From GW2011-AR15 sp964428335 (GTDB lineage: Archaea; Nanobdellota; Nanobdellia; Woesearchaeales; GW2011-AR15), in NCBI GenBank assembly GCA_964428335.1, contig CAYRXW010000001.1, positions 62,001 through 126,000 on the forward strand: a stretch of 64,000 nucleotides of DNA. The letters are read 5' to 3'. Positions 33,690 to 42,836 of the stretch are shown one piece after another. The notes beneath the pieces were generated by a model. It saw only the letters and a list, made by a program, of their open reading frames with translations. It made no database searches and was not told the DNA's origin. A program made the translations under genes and the position numbers. Position 1 is the first letter of the stretch. Every line of letters starts with the position of its first letter.

Positions 33690-34367
33690 CTACATAAATA
33701 TTGAAGCAAGTATTATTGCAACTATGACTGCAGGAAGTAAATTTCCCACTTTTATATTTTTTATCTCAAGCACATTCAGACCTATTCCAAATATCAGCAT
33801 GCCTCCTGCTGCAGTCATCTCCGTGATAGCTGCCGCAGTAAGAATATCTTTGATGTATTGGGCAAGAAAGGTTATGAGTCCCTGATAAATAAGGATAGGA
33901 ATAGCTGAAAATAATACACCTATTCCCAGTGCGCTTGAAAAAGCAATTGAAGCAAAACCATCAAGCAAGGATTTGGTATATAATATAGTCTGGTCATTAT
34001 GTATCCCATCTTCAATAGAGCCTACGATTGCCATTGCGCCTACACAGAAAATCAGGCTTGCTGTAACAAACCCTTCAACAAAAGTCTTGTTTTTTGACTT
34101 AAGTTTTTTCTTAAGCTTCTCTCCGAATAAATTAAGCCGTTTTTCCAGGTCTATTGCTTCGCCTATTATCCCTCCAATGACCAGGCTGAAGATCAGTATA
34201 AGGAGATTATTTGTCTTGAACGCCATCTGAAGTCCAATCAATATAGTTGAGAGCCCTAATGCCTGAAATATTATTTTTTTGACTTTTTCAGGTATAAATT
34301 TAGCGAAAAATAACCCTATAAGAGAACCTACTATTATTGCAATTACATTCACTATGGTTCCTTTCAT
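33690..34367 (-). CDS. DUF554 membrane protein
   Basis: The 225-residue protein has six or seven membrane helices and matches DUF554 (YdfK/YqgA-like): 'GTIVNVIAIIVGSLIGLFFAKFIPEKVKKII', 'GLSTILIGLQMAFKTN', 'GFVTASLIFCVGAMAIVGSIEDGI', 'MTAAGGMLIFGIGLNVLEIKNIKVGNLLPA'. The family is proposed to be a transporter, without a firm substrate. Its start overlaps the stop of the DAHP synthase by 4 nt, so it lies in the aromatic operon between the second DAHP synthase and tyrS. Transport of an aromatic compound is a guess from context. Confidence 0.88.
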   Translation of the reverse strand: MKGTIVNVIAIIVGSLIGLFFAKFIPEKVKKIIFQALGLSTILIGLQMAFKTNNLLILIFSLVIGGIIGEAIDLEKRLNLFGEKLKKKLKSKNKTFVEGFVTASLIFCVGAMAIVGSIEDGIHNDQTILYTKSLLDGFASIAFSSALGIGVLFSAIPILIYQGLITFLAQYIKDILTAAAITEMTAAGGMLIFGIGLNVLEIKNIKVGNLLPAVIVAIILASIFM

Positions 34368-35416
34368 TTTAATTCCTCATATCCTTTCATAAGCATCTTT
34401 TCAGTCTCTTCAAAACTTATGCAAGAATCTGTGACAGAAACACCATATTTCAGAGAAGACTTATCAAAAGAAGCCATATCATTTGGAATCTTCTGGCTAC
34501 CTTCAACCAGGTTTGATTCAATCATAACTCCGATAATATTTTCCATTGTGCCTGCATGGCTAATGAACTTTGAAAACACCTTTGGCTGGTTCTTATAATC
34601 CTTGTTTGAATTTCCATGGCTGCAGTCTATTATGATTGAATTGCAAAGTTTCGCTTCCTGCAGCATTTCCCCAGCTTCCTTTATGCTTTGCTCATCATAA
34701 TTTGGAGTCTTCCCTCCCCGAAGTATCAGATGAGCGTATCTATTTCCTTTTGTAAAGACATTGCTTACATAGCCATGGTCATTCATGCCCAGGAATGTCT
34801 GAGGGTGGTTTGCAGCCTCTATTGCATTCACTGCTGCTTTTATATCTCCTGAAAGCGTGTTCTTGAATCCTACTGGAACAGAGAGGCCTGAAGCAAGTTG
34901 CCTGTGCGTCGGACTTTCAGTTGTCCTTGCGCCTATTGCTGCATATGAAATCATGTCATCAATGAACTGCGGGGTGAAAGGTTCCAGGAATTCTGTTGCG
35001 CATCCAAGCTTTAACCTGTTTATATCCATCAATAGTTTCCTTGCAACCCTAAGTCCATGGTTTATATCATAACTACCGTCAAGGTTTGGGTCGTTTAGCA
35101 GTCCTTTCCAGCCTACAGAAGTCCGTGGCTTTTCAAAATATGTCCTCATGATTATCAAATACTTCGATTTCAGCTTTTTCGCAAGTAACGAGATTTTTTT
35201 TGCATAATCAAGTGCTGATTTAATATCATGGATCGAGCATGGGCCGCAGATTATCAGCTTCCTCTTGTCTTTTCCTGTTATTATCTCCTGTATCTCGCTT
35301 CTGCATTCCTTTACAAAATCAGATACTTCCTTTTCCAGGGGAATCTCCTTCTTAAGAAGCATAGGAGGTATTATCACATCATAATTCACAATATTTTCAT
35401 CAGTCACTTTTGTCAT
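34364..35416 (-). CDS. aroG: DAHP synthase, type I-alpha (AroG-like)
   Basis: The enzyme condenses phosphoenolpyruvate with erythrose 4-phosphate, the first step of the shikimate pathway. The 350 residues match bacterial AroF/G/H: 'LIICGPCSIHDIKSALDYA', 'IIMRTYFEKPRTSVGWKGLLNDP', 'CATEFLEPFTPQFIDDMISYAAIGARTTESPTHRQLASGLSVPVGFKN', 'IIIDCSHGNSNKDYKNQP'. In E. coli this class is inhibited by aromatic acids. It is the second DAHP synthase in the operon, after the pheA gene with a 23-nt gap. The two are of different subfamilies, so one is not a recent copy of the other. Confidence 0.93.
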   Translation of the reverse strand: MTKVTDENIVNYDVIIPPMLLKKEIPLEKEVSDFVKECRSEIQEIITGKDKRKLIICGPCSIHDIKSALDYAKKISLLAKKLKSKYLIIMRTYFEKPRTSVGWKGLLNDPNLDGSYDINHGLRVARKLLMDINRLKLGCATEFLEPFTPQFIDDMISYAAIGARTTESPTHRQLASGLSVPVGFKNTLSGDIKAAVNAIEAANHPQTFLGMNDHGYVSNVFTKGNRYAHLILRGGKTPNYDEQSIKEAGEMLQEAKLCNSIIIDCSHGNSNKDYKNQPKVFSKFISHAGTMENIIGVMIESNLVEGSQKIPNDMASFDKSSLKYGVSVTDSCISFEETEKMLMKGYEELK

Positions 35417-35439
35417 TTTTTCATTCCTTTAATTTTGTT

Positions 35440-36234
35440 TTATCCCTTAATCACATCATATGTCCCTAGCCTATTTAGGAAAGCCAGAGAAACTTCCATC
35501 TCATCAATGGCTTTTTTCATCTTTTCAAAGTCTTCGCATTCAAGGTCAACAAAAAACATGTATTCCCAAGGATGCTCAGGAATAGGCCTTGATTCTATCT
35601 TTGTCAGATTTATATCGTGCTTTGCAAGTCTCTGCAGCGAATTCACTAATGAACCTGGCTCATGCCTCACTTTAAAGATTATACTTGTTTTTTTGCCTTG
35701 TTCTTTTGCTTCATTTTTTGATATTACAAAGAACCTTGTCTCATTATGATGGAAATCCTCGATGTTTTCATTGGCTACTTTGAAGCCATATAACTCTGCA
35801 GCAAGGCTTGTTCCGATGCATGCTGCACCATCTGGTTTATTCTGCCTTACATATTCAAAAGAATCAGCAGTGCTTTTCATCTCAATCAACTCATATTTCT
35901 TCCCAAGAAATTTCCTGCACTGCAAAAATCCCTGCTGGTGCGAATATACTTTTTTTATATTAGTTCCTAAGTTCAAGATGCAAAGATTATGGTGTATAGG
36001 AAGCACTATCTCTTTTATTATCTTTAATTCATATTTTATCATCAGGTCAAGGTTTTCAACTATTGTCCCGCTCAATTGGTTTTCAAATGCTATCAGCCCA
36101 TACTTTGTTTTTTCATTGAAGACAGCTTCAAATATAGATTCATGGCTCTCAAAATAGACTATATCGTAATTAAGTGTCCTTGCTGCCATATCACTAAATG
36201 TCCCTTTAGGACCAAGGACTGCAATCTTATTCAT
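35440..36234 (-). CDS. pheA: Prephenate dehydratase with ACT domain
   Basis: The enzyme turns prephenate into phenylpyruvate for phenylalanine synthesis. The 264 residues show the catalytic domain (1-180: 'VLGPKGTFSDMAARTL', 'GLIAFENQLSGTIVENLDLM', 'HHNETRFFVI', with the essential T-R-F) and a C-terminal ACT domain, with the Phe-binding 'HEPGSLVNSLQRLAKHDINLTKIESRPIPEHPWEYMFFVDLE'. The ACT domain implies feedback by phenylalanine. No chorismate mutase domain is fused; AroQ is separate in the operon. It overlaps tyrA by 8 nt. Confidence 0.95.
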   Translation of the reverse strand: MNKIAVLGPKGTFSDMAARTLNYDIVYFESHESIFEAVFNEKTKYGLIAFENQLSGTIVENLDLMIKYELKIIKEIVLPIHHNLCILNLGTNIKKVYSHQQGFLQCRKFLGKKYELIEMKSTADSFEYVRQNKPDGAACIGTSLAAELYGFKVANENIEDFHHNETRFFVISKNEAKEQGKKTSIIFKVRHEPGSLVNSLQRLAKHDINLTKIESRPIPEHPWEYMFFVDLECEDFEKMKKAIDEMEVSLAFLNRLGTYDVIKG

Positions 36235-37042
36235 TTCTCATCCCTTCAATCATCTTGTTTGTAATCTTAATTGACTCTTTCTTGAAGCTGTCAAGGTATC
36301 TGGATGCATCATTAAAATACTTTTCAAATTCTTTCTTGTCTTTTTTTCTTATTATTTCTATCAGTTCCATCGTAGATTTTTCTATTTCTTCTAATGATTC
36401 AATAAAGCAGGGATTATCGATGGCAATATCACAGTAAAGCTTTGCATCCTGAGTCAAAATCCTTGCAGCCATCGCCAGCCTCATCCTGTATATCGGGCTT
36501 GAATATTCCAATGTCTCTTTCAGTGAATGTCCTTTTGAAAGTGCATGACCAAGGACAATTGAATTGAAATGCGTAAGTCCCTGGACAGATGCCATCATCT
36601 TATCATGCTTATCAGGAGTTGAGAGCTTTACATTCATCTTTTCTTTCCTGAAAATATCAAGCATGAGCTTGGATTTTTTCCTTTCCCTGACTTTGCATGC
36701 AACTATTATCTGCCCCTTAAAATCATTGGCAGGACCAAACATAGGATGAAGCCCTAAAACCTCACAATCTGATTTTTGCATTGCATTTACTGCAGGGGCC
36801 TTTATTGAAGTCAAATCCATCAGCAGCTGTTCTTTTCTTGTGTATCTTATTACAGAATCTATTACCTCAACAGTCTTACTGATAGGGACTGAGAAAAGCA
36901 CAGCATCTGATTTCTTTACCAGCTTTTCATTTGTTAATTTTGTTCCGATGTCTGAAATTATTACCTTATGACCATGCTTCCTGAAAAGCTTTCCAAACAG
37001 CTTTCCCATCTTTCCTTTTCCGCCTATTATTCCGATTATCAT
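36227..37042 (-). CDS. tyrA: Prephenate dehydrogenase
   Basis: The enzyme oxidises and decarboxylates prephenate to 4-hydroxyphenylpyruvate for tyrosine. The 271 residues begin with a Rossmann fold (IIGIIGGKGKMGKLFGKLF), continue with 'VLFSVPISKTVEVIDSV' and hold the catalytic His in 'LGLHPMFGPANDFKGQIIVAC'. The C-terminal helical dimerisation domain contains 'MMASVQGLTHFNSIVLGHAL'. No ACT domain is attached. It overlaps pheA by 8 nt and lies 18 nt after the aminotransferase gene. Confidence 0.93.
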   Translation of the reverse strand: MIIGIIGGKGKMGKLFGKLFRKHGHKVIISDIGTKLTNEKLVKKSDAVLFSVPISKTVEVIDSVIRYTRKEQLLMDLTSIKAPAVNAMQKSDCEVLGLHPMFGPANDFKGQIIVACKVRERKKSKLMLDIFRKEKMNVKLSTPDKHDKMMASVQGLTHFNSIVLGHALSKGHSLKETLEYSSPIYRMRLAMAARILTQDAKLYCDIAIDNPCFIESLEEIEKSTMELIEIIRKKDKKEFEKYFNDASRYLDSFKKESIKITNKMIEGMRNE

Positions 37043-37060
37043 TTTTCCTGTTATATTATA

Positions 37061-38260
37061 TTAATATAGTGAAAAATATTTTTTCAGCCTTTCTATCCCT
37101 TCTTTTATCACTTCAGGCTTCCCTCCAAAACTCAGCCTTACATGGTTTTCACCAGCAGGCCCAAAAGCGCTTCCCGGAACAACTTCAACATGGACTTTTT
37201 TTAATATGTCGATTGCCAGATCAACTGAGTCAATTTTTTTATCATACTTTACCAAGACATAATAGGCTCCATTAGGTCTTACAAAACTTATGTTTTTTAT
37301 TTCACTCAAACCTTTTACTATCATATCCCTGTTTTTCCTTAATGCGTCCTTTATCGGGCTGCTTATGCTGCTTCCTTCATCAAGCGCAATGATTCCTGCA
37401 TGCTGAGATATTACAGGAGCGCAGATGCAGCATGCATCATGCACTTTCATTATCTGGTTCAAAATCCCATGGGATGCATAGACATAGCCAAGCCTATATC
37501 CTGTCATTGCATATTCTTTTGAAAAGCTAAAACAGCTCACTACATTTTCCTTGATATCAGGAAATGCTGACAAGGAATTATACTCTCCTTCATACACAAG
37601 GAAATTATATGGATCATCAGCAACCACCATAAGATTATTCTCTTTTATTATCCCTGAAAGCTTTTTTAGATCCTCTTTTTTATAGACTGTTCCTGTAGGA
37701 TTATTAGGGTTTGAAATTATCATGACCTTTGTTTTCTTTGATATCTTCTTTTTCAGGTCATCAAAATCTATGCTCCAGTCTTTTTCATTCAGTGAGCTAA
37801 AGACCGGAATTCCACCTGCCAGGATCACCTGTTCAATATGAGAGGAAAAACCTGGAGTGAACATCAAGACCTCGTCCCCTTCATCTACAAGTGTCATGAC
37901 AGCGCAAAAAATCCCTTCCATTGCGCCATTTGTCACAAGAATCTCGTTTTTTGGATCAGCTTTTATTCCATATATATCAAGTTTCTTTGCAAGTTTTTCC
38001 CTAAGTTCTATAATACCAGGAGAGATTGAATACTTGCTGATGTCCTTATCCAATATCAGTTTTGAAAGCTTCTCTTTTATCGGTTTTGGAGTGTCTAAAA
38101 ATGGTATGCCCTGGCCAAAAGATACAACATCATTGAATTCCTGCGCAACCAGCCTCATCTCCTTTATCGGGCTGACCTTTATCATTCCGACTTTTTTTGA
38201 AATCCCCTTTTCCTGGAATGTTTTCCCTAATTTGCTCAAGACAGATTTTTCATTTCTCAT
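37061..38260 (-). CDS. Class I/II aminotransferase, probably aromatic
   Basis: The 399-residue PLP enzyme has 'VSFGQGIPFLDTP', 'ILVTNGAMEGIFCAVMTLVDEGDEV', 'IISNPNNPTGTVYKKEDL', the Asp-Pro pair of 'VVADDPYNFLVYEG' and the PLP lysine in 'CFSFSKEYAMTGYRLGYV' (SFSKE). The final Arg for substrate carboxylate is in 'NHVRLSFGG'. From its place between chorismate mutase/U32 and tyrA-pheA it probably carries out the last transamination to Phe and Tyr; the sequence alone would also allow aspartate or alanine specificity. Confidence 0.9.
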   Translation of the reverse strand: MRNEKSVLSKLGKTFQEKGISKKVGMIKVSPIKEMRLVAQEFNDVVSFGQGIPFLDTPKPIKEKLSKLILDKDISKYSISPGIIELREKLAKKLDIYGIKADPKNEILVTNGAMEGIFCAVMTLVDEGDEVLMFTPGFSSHIEQVILAGGIPVFSSLNEKDWSIDFDDLKKKISKKTKVMIISNPNNPTGTVYKKEDLKKLSGIIKENNLMVVADDPYNFLVYEGEYNSLSAFPDIKENVVSCFSFSKEYAMTGYRLGYVYASHGILNQIMKVHDACCICAPVISQHAGIIALDEGSSISSPIKDALRKNRDMIVKGLSEIKNISFVRPNGAYYVLVKYDKKIDSVDLAIDILKKVHVEVVPGSAFGPAGENHVRLSFGGKPEVIKEGIERLKKYFSLY

Positions 38261-38264
38261 AGTA

Positions 38265-39515
38265 TCATCCTGTTTTACTTTTTTTTGATTTCAATATGTA
38301 TAATTTATCATTTTTTCTTGTAACTTCTTCAATCCTGAAGGTTATCATCTGGCCGCTTATTGCTTTACCACAGTTTTTTTCATCAGTTTTCAATGAGGCC
38401 ATATTGGCATTTATGACACCGGTTGTAGGCCCTGTTATAATTATCTCATCATTCTCTCTTATTTCCCCTGCTTCAAGAAGTGCCTGGGCTACCTTTGATT
38501 TCTTGAAATAATTGATTATTTTTCCGACATACTGCTTTTCCTTTGAAGCCTTGCTTCCATATTCATTTGCCCACATGTCAAGCTTTTCCCCAAGGTAATA
38601 GCCGTCCCAATATCCCCTATTATAGACTGTCTTTAATTCTTCCATCCATGCATCTGTCTTTTCTTTTGTGTAACTTCCGTCTATGTATGCGTCAGCAGCT
38701 TTCCGATAGCATCCTGTCACAGTATAGACATAGTCAGGGCTTCTTCCCCTCCCTTCAATCTTTAATACAGTCACGCCAGAGTCAAGTATCTTATCAATGA
38801 AACCAATTGTACACATGTCTTTTGGGCTCATGACATACTTATTATCAATCACAAGCTCCTTTCCTGTTTCGATATCTGTGACCTTATATGCTCTTCTGCA
38901 GTTCTGCAGGCATTCTCCGCGGTTAGCTGAAAAATTATAGGTTGAAAGGCTCATATGGCATTTCCCTGAGATCGAGATGCACATTGCACCATGGGCGAAA
39001 AGCTCTATCTGCACTAATTTTTTGCTTGGCCCTTTTAGTTTATCTTTTCTGATATTATCTGAAATCTTTTTTATCTGCTTAAGAGTAAGCTCCCTTGCAA
39101 GCACTATCACATCCGCAAACTTTGAATAGAATTTTACAGCTTCATAGTTTGAGACATTCGCCTGGGTTGAGACATGCACTTCCATCCCTATTTCTTTAGC
39201 ATACATCATTGCTGAGACATCAGCAATAATCAGAGCAGTAATCCCTGCTTTTTTTGCGCTGTTGCATATCTTTTTCATCTCCTTCATATCATCATCATAC
39301 ATTATTGTATTCAGGGCAAGGTATGATTTCACATTATTTTTTTTGCATATCCCTGCTATTTTTTTCAAATCTTTTAGGTCAAATGATTTTGCAGATTTTG
39401 CCCTCATGTTCAGTTTTGAGACTCCAAAATATATTGAGTCTGCGCCTGCTTTTATCGCAGCCATGAGCGACTCATATGAGCCTACAGGTGCCATTATCTC
39501 TATCTGTTTTTTCAT
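38265..39515 (-). CDS. Peptidase U32-family protein, possible RNA hydroxylase
   Basis: The 416-residue protein has the U32 core: 'IEIMAPVGSYESLMAAIKAGADSIYFGV', 'EIGMEVHVSTQANVSNYEAVKFY', 'LFAHGAMCISISGKCHMSLSTYNFSANRGECLQNCRRAYKV', with four cysteines in a Fe-S-like pattern, and 'VLKIEGRGRSPDYVYTVTGCYRKA'. The C-terminal domain is a small barrel. E. coli members TrhP and RlhA are RNA hydroxylases that need prephenate rather than proteases. It is placed between the chorismate mutase, which makes prephenate, and the enzymes that use it. It overlaps aroQ by 4 nt. Confidence 0.88.
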   Translation of the reverse strand: MKKQIEIMAPVGSYESLMAAIKAGADSIYFGVSKLNMRAKSAKSFDLKDLKKIAGICKKNNVKSYLALNTIMYDDDMKEMKKICNSAKKAGITALIIADVSAMMYAKEIGMEVHVSTQANVSNYEAVKFYSKFADVIVLARELTLKQIKKISDNIRKDKLKGPSKKLVQIELFAHGAMCISISGKCHMSLSTYNFSANRGECLQNCRRAYKVTDIETGKELVIDNKYVMSPKDMCTIGFIDKILDSGVTVLKIEGRGRSPDYVYTVTGCYRKAADAYIDGSYTKEKTDAWMEELKTVYNRGYWDGYYLGEKLDMWANEYGSKASKEKQYVGKIINYFKKSKVAQALLEAGEIRENDEIIITGPTTGVINANMASLKTDEKNCGKAISGQMITFRIEEVTRKNDKLYILKSKKSKTG

Positions 39516-39772
39516 CTTTGCTTTTCTTTTGAATCCTTCAGTATTAGTTTGTATATATTTTCAGCAGTTTCTTCATTTAATCCAGATTTTTTAGCTTCCT
39601 TTTTTATCTTTTCAATCACAATCTTCTCTCTTTTTTTATCTTCTATTTTCATATCCAATGATTTTTTTTCTTTGCCTATCTTTTTTGAGGCAGCAATCCT
39701 TTTTCTAAGAAGTGCAATAATCCTTTTGTCAATGTCATCAATTACCTTCCTTAATTTTTCCAGTTCATTCAT
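39512..39772 (-). CDS. aroQ: Chorismate mutase, AroQ type
   Basis: The 86-residue all-helical enzyme turns chorismate into prephenate. The AroQ fold is seen in 'LEKLRKVIDDIDKRIIALLRKRIAASKKIGKEKKSL', with the active-site Arg and Lys, and 'EKIVIEKIKKEAKKSGLNEETAENIYKLILKDS'. It is monofunctional, unlike enteric P- and T-proteins, and probably works as a domain-swapped dimer. It overlaps aroC and U32 by 4 nt each. Confidence 0.93.
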   Translation of the reverse strand: MNELEKLRKVIDDIDKRIIALLRKRIAASKKIGKEKKSLDMKIEDKKREKIVIEKIKKEAKKSGLNEETAENIYKLILKDSKEKQR

Positions 39773-40845
39773 TGATAATTCACCTTGTTTCTAAGGTAAT
39801 GGTCGCATAACACAAGGGCTGCCATTGCTTCAACTATAGGCACAGCTCTTGGAAGGACGCATGGGTCATGCCTTCCTTTTGCCTCCAGTTCAACTTCATT
39901 TCCAGAGTTATCTACAGTATTCTGTTTTTTCTGGATTGTTGATGTAGGCTTGAATGCCACCCTAAATACTATAGGCATGCCGTTTGATATCCCTCCCTGG
40001 ATGCCACCTGAATTGTTTGTCTTTGTCTTTATCTTCCCATTGTCATTATAGAACTCATCATTCTGCTCGCTCCCATAGCTTTCAGTTCCCTTAAATCCTG
40101 AGCCAATTTCAAAACCTTTTGTTGCATTGATTGAAAGCATAGCTTTTCCAAGATCAGCTGAAAGCTTGTCAAAAATAGGCTCTCCGAGACCTATTGGAGG
40201 ATTTTTTATTATGCATTCTATAATTCCGCCCAAGGAATCCCCATCATCTTTTGCTTTCTCAATAAGGGCTATCATTCTTTCTGCTGTCTTTTTATCTGGG
40301 CATCTTACAATATTTGATTCAACATCTTCCATTGTGACATCATTAGGCAGGAACTCTGATTCAACATCCTTTATCTTCTTTACATAAGCTACTATCTCTA
40401 TACCTTCTTTTGCAAGAAGTTTTTTTGCCACAGCTCCAGCTGCTACATTACCTGCAGTAATCCTTGCTGAACTTCTTCCACCACCATTGTAATCCCTGAT
40501 GCCATATTTTTCAGAATATGTGAAATCAGCATGACTTGGTCTGAATTTTACCTGCATCTCCTTATAGTCTTCAGGCCTGAAATCCCTGTTGAATATTATC
40601 AATGAGATTGGAGCACCTGTGGTTTTTCCATTGAATAACCCTGATAAGATCTCGACTTTGTCATCTTCTTTTCTTTGCGTTGTAATATCGCTTTGTCCTG
40701 GTTTTCTCCTGTCAAGCTCTTTTTGAATATCATCTTCTGAAAGTTCAAGATTTGTTGGGCAGCCTTCTATGACTACACCTAGTGCTTTTCCGTGGCTTTC
40801 TCCCCAGTTTGTTATCCTGAATATTTTTCCTAGTGAATCCATCAT
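39769..40845 (-). CDS. aroC: Chorismate synthase
   Basis: The enzyme makes chorismate from EPSP and needs reduced FMN. The 358 residues carry signature 1 'FRITNWGESHGKALGVVIEGCP', the middle motif 'YGIRDYNGGGRSSARITAGNVAAGAVAKKLL' and 'GGIQGGISNGMPIVFRVAFKPTSTI'. The C-terminal 'GRHDPCVLPRAVPIVEAMAALVLCDHYL' is intact. Length is normal and there is no attached flavin reductase domain. It overlaps both neighbours by 4 nt. Confidence 0.96.
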   Translation of the reverse strand: MMDSLGKIFRITNWGESHGKALGVVIEGCPTNLELSEDDIQKELDRRKPGQSDITTQRKEDDKVEILSGLFNGKTTGAPISLIIFNRDFRPEDYKEMQVKFRPSHADFTYSEKYGIRDYNGGGRSSARITAGNVAAGAVAKKLLAKEGIEIVAYVKKIKDVESEFLPNDVTMEDVESNIVRCPDKKTAERMIALIEKAKDDGDSLGGIIECIIKNPPIGLGEPIFDKLSADLGKAMLSINATKGFEIGSGFKGTESYGSEQNDEFYNDNGKIKTKTNNSGGIQGGISNGMPIVFRVAFKPTSTIQKKQNTVDNSGNEVELEAKGRHDPCVLPRAVPIVEAMAALVLCDHYLRNKVNYQ

Positions 40846-42836
40846 TTACCACCTGTATGTTTTTTATTTATCTGCTTTAATAATGCATTTTCCATGTCTT
40901 CAAATTTAGGTTTTTTTCCTGTCCATCTCTCAAACTGGCCTATTGCCTGGTGAATCAGCATCCTCTCTCCTGTTATTGTTATGCATTTATTTTTTCTTGC
41001 CAGTTTAATTAATTTTGTTTCAATTGGGCTATAGACAATATCCATCACAATTTTTTTTTCTGGCAAATAATTTAGGATGCATTCATCCGGCCTTGGATTC
41101 ATGCCGACACTTGTTGTGTTTATTATGATATCATTTTTTTTTGTTTCTATATCAATGCCTTTTATGTCTGTGAAATCAATATTGAATTCAGCTGCCAGTT
41201 CTTCTGCTTTTTCTTTTGTCCTGTTGATCACTGTAATAACAGCTTTTTCTTTTCTTAATCCGTAGATTATTGCCCTGGCAGCTCCACCGGCTCCAATCAC
41301 CAGCACTTTTTTATTATTTATATCTGTTTTTTCTTTCAAGGCCTCAACTGCACCGAAGTAATCAGTATTATAACCTGTCAGTTTTCCACTTTTGCTTACC
41401 AATGTATTTGTAGCTCCTATTGCTTTTGCTGTTTCATCCAATCCATCAACATATTTCACAATTGTTTCTTTATGAGGGACTGTCACAGCTGAACCAGCAA
41501 ATCCAAACTTCCTGAAATTCTTCATGAATTCATCCAGCTCATCAGGTGCGACTTTCAAAGGGACGTAAACATAATTTAACTTTAACTTTCTGAAATTTGA
41601 GTTATGCATGAACCTTGATTTTGAATTCTCTGCGAATTCACCTATAACTCCAAGAAGTTTAGTTTCTTTATTTATCTCATCAAAATTATATTCCTCTTTG
41701 AGCCCTTTTACTGACAGCTGCCCAGGCGCTGATTCCTTTCCTTTTATCGAAGCGTATGCAATCATTGAACCGAATTTTCCAGGAAGTATCCTAGTTAATT
41801 GCCCTTTTATTCCCATTGATAAAGCAGCTAGGTTACTTTTTCCTTCTTGTAGGTTAAAAATAGTAAAGCAGTCATTTATTGAAACTGCTGTTGTTGCAAT
41901 CTTGACAATATCCGGCTTAAAAGAATTTATTTTCTGATAGATTTTCTCCAGTTTATTCAAGCCTGGAGTTTTCTGAAAATCATGATGCGAGATTATTATT
42001 TTTGTATCTTTTTTATTCATTATTATCTCTTTTAATATTGCATCCCCTGCTTCAATCTCTATATCAATATATTCTGCACCAGAATCAATTGCTCTTTTCA
42101 ATAATTTTATTCTTTGTTTTTCGCTTCCGGAAAAATTTCCTCCAAGATGTTTTGGACGGCATGTCACAATTACTTTTCCTTGCTTCGAACGAATTATTTT
42201 TTCCAGGATTTTTTCATCAATATCTTTCAGATAATCAATCCTAAGCTCAATGATATCAGCTCCTTTTATATTATTCATCTGCCTGATGAATGCACTTAGG
42301 TTATTTTCAATTACAGGGACGCAGATCTTCAGTTTGATTTCATTTATTATTTCATCAGCTAGTCTATCTGCTGTTTTTTCCCCAGTTTCAAAGAAATAAT
42401 CTGATGCTTTCTCGTACTTTTCTATCCTTTGTGCAAGCACTTCCTCTATCTCATCTATTGAATCTTTTTTTCCTGTGAGGGAAGGCCTTTTTATACTATC
42501 TTTAATTAGCCTTTCCCTGATTGTTTTGACACCTGCTTTCAGCCAGATGATCCTGCCTGTCTTCTTCATCAAATCTATATTTTCATCTGCTAATATTATC
42601 CCGCCACCGCAGTCCACAATCAAATCATCTTTTTTTGAAACCTCTTTCAATAATTCAGCCTCTATTTTTCTGAATGAAGACCATCCTTTCTCATTGACAA
42701 AAATTTCTATCTTTCCAGTCTTTTTTTCAATCTCGCTGTCCATGTGAATGATTTTCTTTTTCAGCTTCCTTGCCAGAATACCAGAGACTGTTGTCTTTCC
42801 TGTTCCTCTGTAACCTATAAGATATAAGTTAGACAT
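40842..42836 (-). CDS. Trifunctional shikimate kinase / 3-dehydroquinate dehydratase / shikimate dehydrogenase
   Basis: One 664-residue chain fuses three shikimate steps. Residues 1-168 are a bacterial-type P-loop shikimate kinase (GYRGTGKTT, 'DCGGGI', 'KRPSL'); most archaea use a GHMP kinase here. Residues 169-385 are a type I AroD (ELR motif, H285 in SHHDF, Schiff-base K312 in VKIATTA). Residues about 392-664 are AroE (SKSRFMHN, VTVPHKE with K456, NTDYFG with D492, GAGGAAR for NADP). The order K-D-E is that of the C-terminal half of fungal AROM. It overlaps aroA by 8 nt and aroC by 4 nt. Confidence 0.95.
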   Translation of the reverse strand: MSNLYLIGYRGTGKTTVSGILARKLKKKIIHMDSEIEKKTGKIEIFVNEKGWSSFRKIEAELLKEVSKKDDLIVDCGGGIILADENIDLMKKTGRIIWLKAGVKTIRERLIKDSIKRPSLTGKKDSIDEIEEVLAQRIEKYEKASDYFFETGEKTADRLADEIINEIKLKICVPVIENNLSAFIRQMNNIKGADIIELRIDYLKDIDEKILEKIIRSKQGKVIVTCRPKHLGGNFSGSEKQRIKLLKRAIDSGAEYIDIEIEAGDAILKEIIMNKKDTKIIISHHDFQKTPGLNKLEKIYQKINSFKPDIVKIATTAVSINDCFTIFNLQEGKSNLAALSMGIKGQLTRILPGKFGSMIAYASIKGKESAPGQLSVKGLKEEYNFDEINKETKLLGVIGEFAENSKSRFMHNSNFRKLKLNYVYVPLKVAPDELDEFMKNFRKFGFAGSAVTVPHKETIVKYVDGLDETAKAIGATNTLVSKSGKLTGYNTDYFGAVEALKEKTDINNKKVLVIGAGGAARAIIYGLRKEKAVITVINRTKEKAEELAAEFNIDFTDIKGIDIETKKNDIIINTTSVGMNPRPDECILNYLPEKKIVMDIVYSPIETKLIKLARKNKCITITGERMLIHQAIGQFERWTGKKPKFEDMENALLKQINKKHTGGK

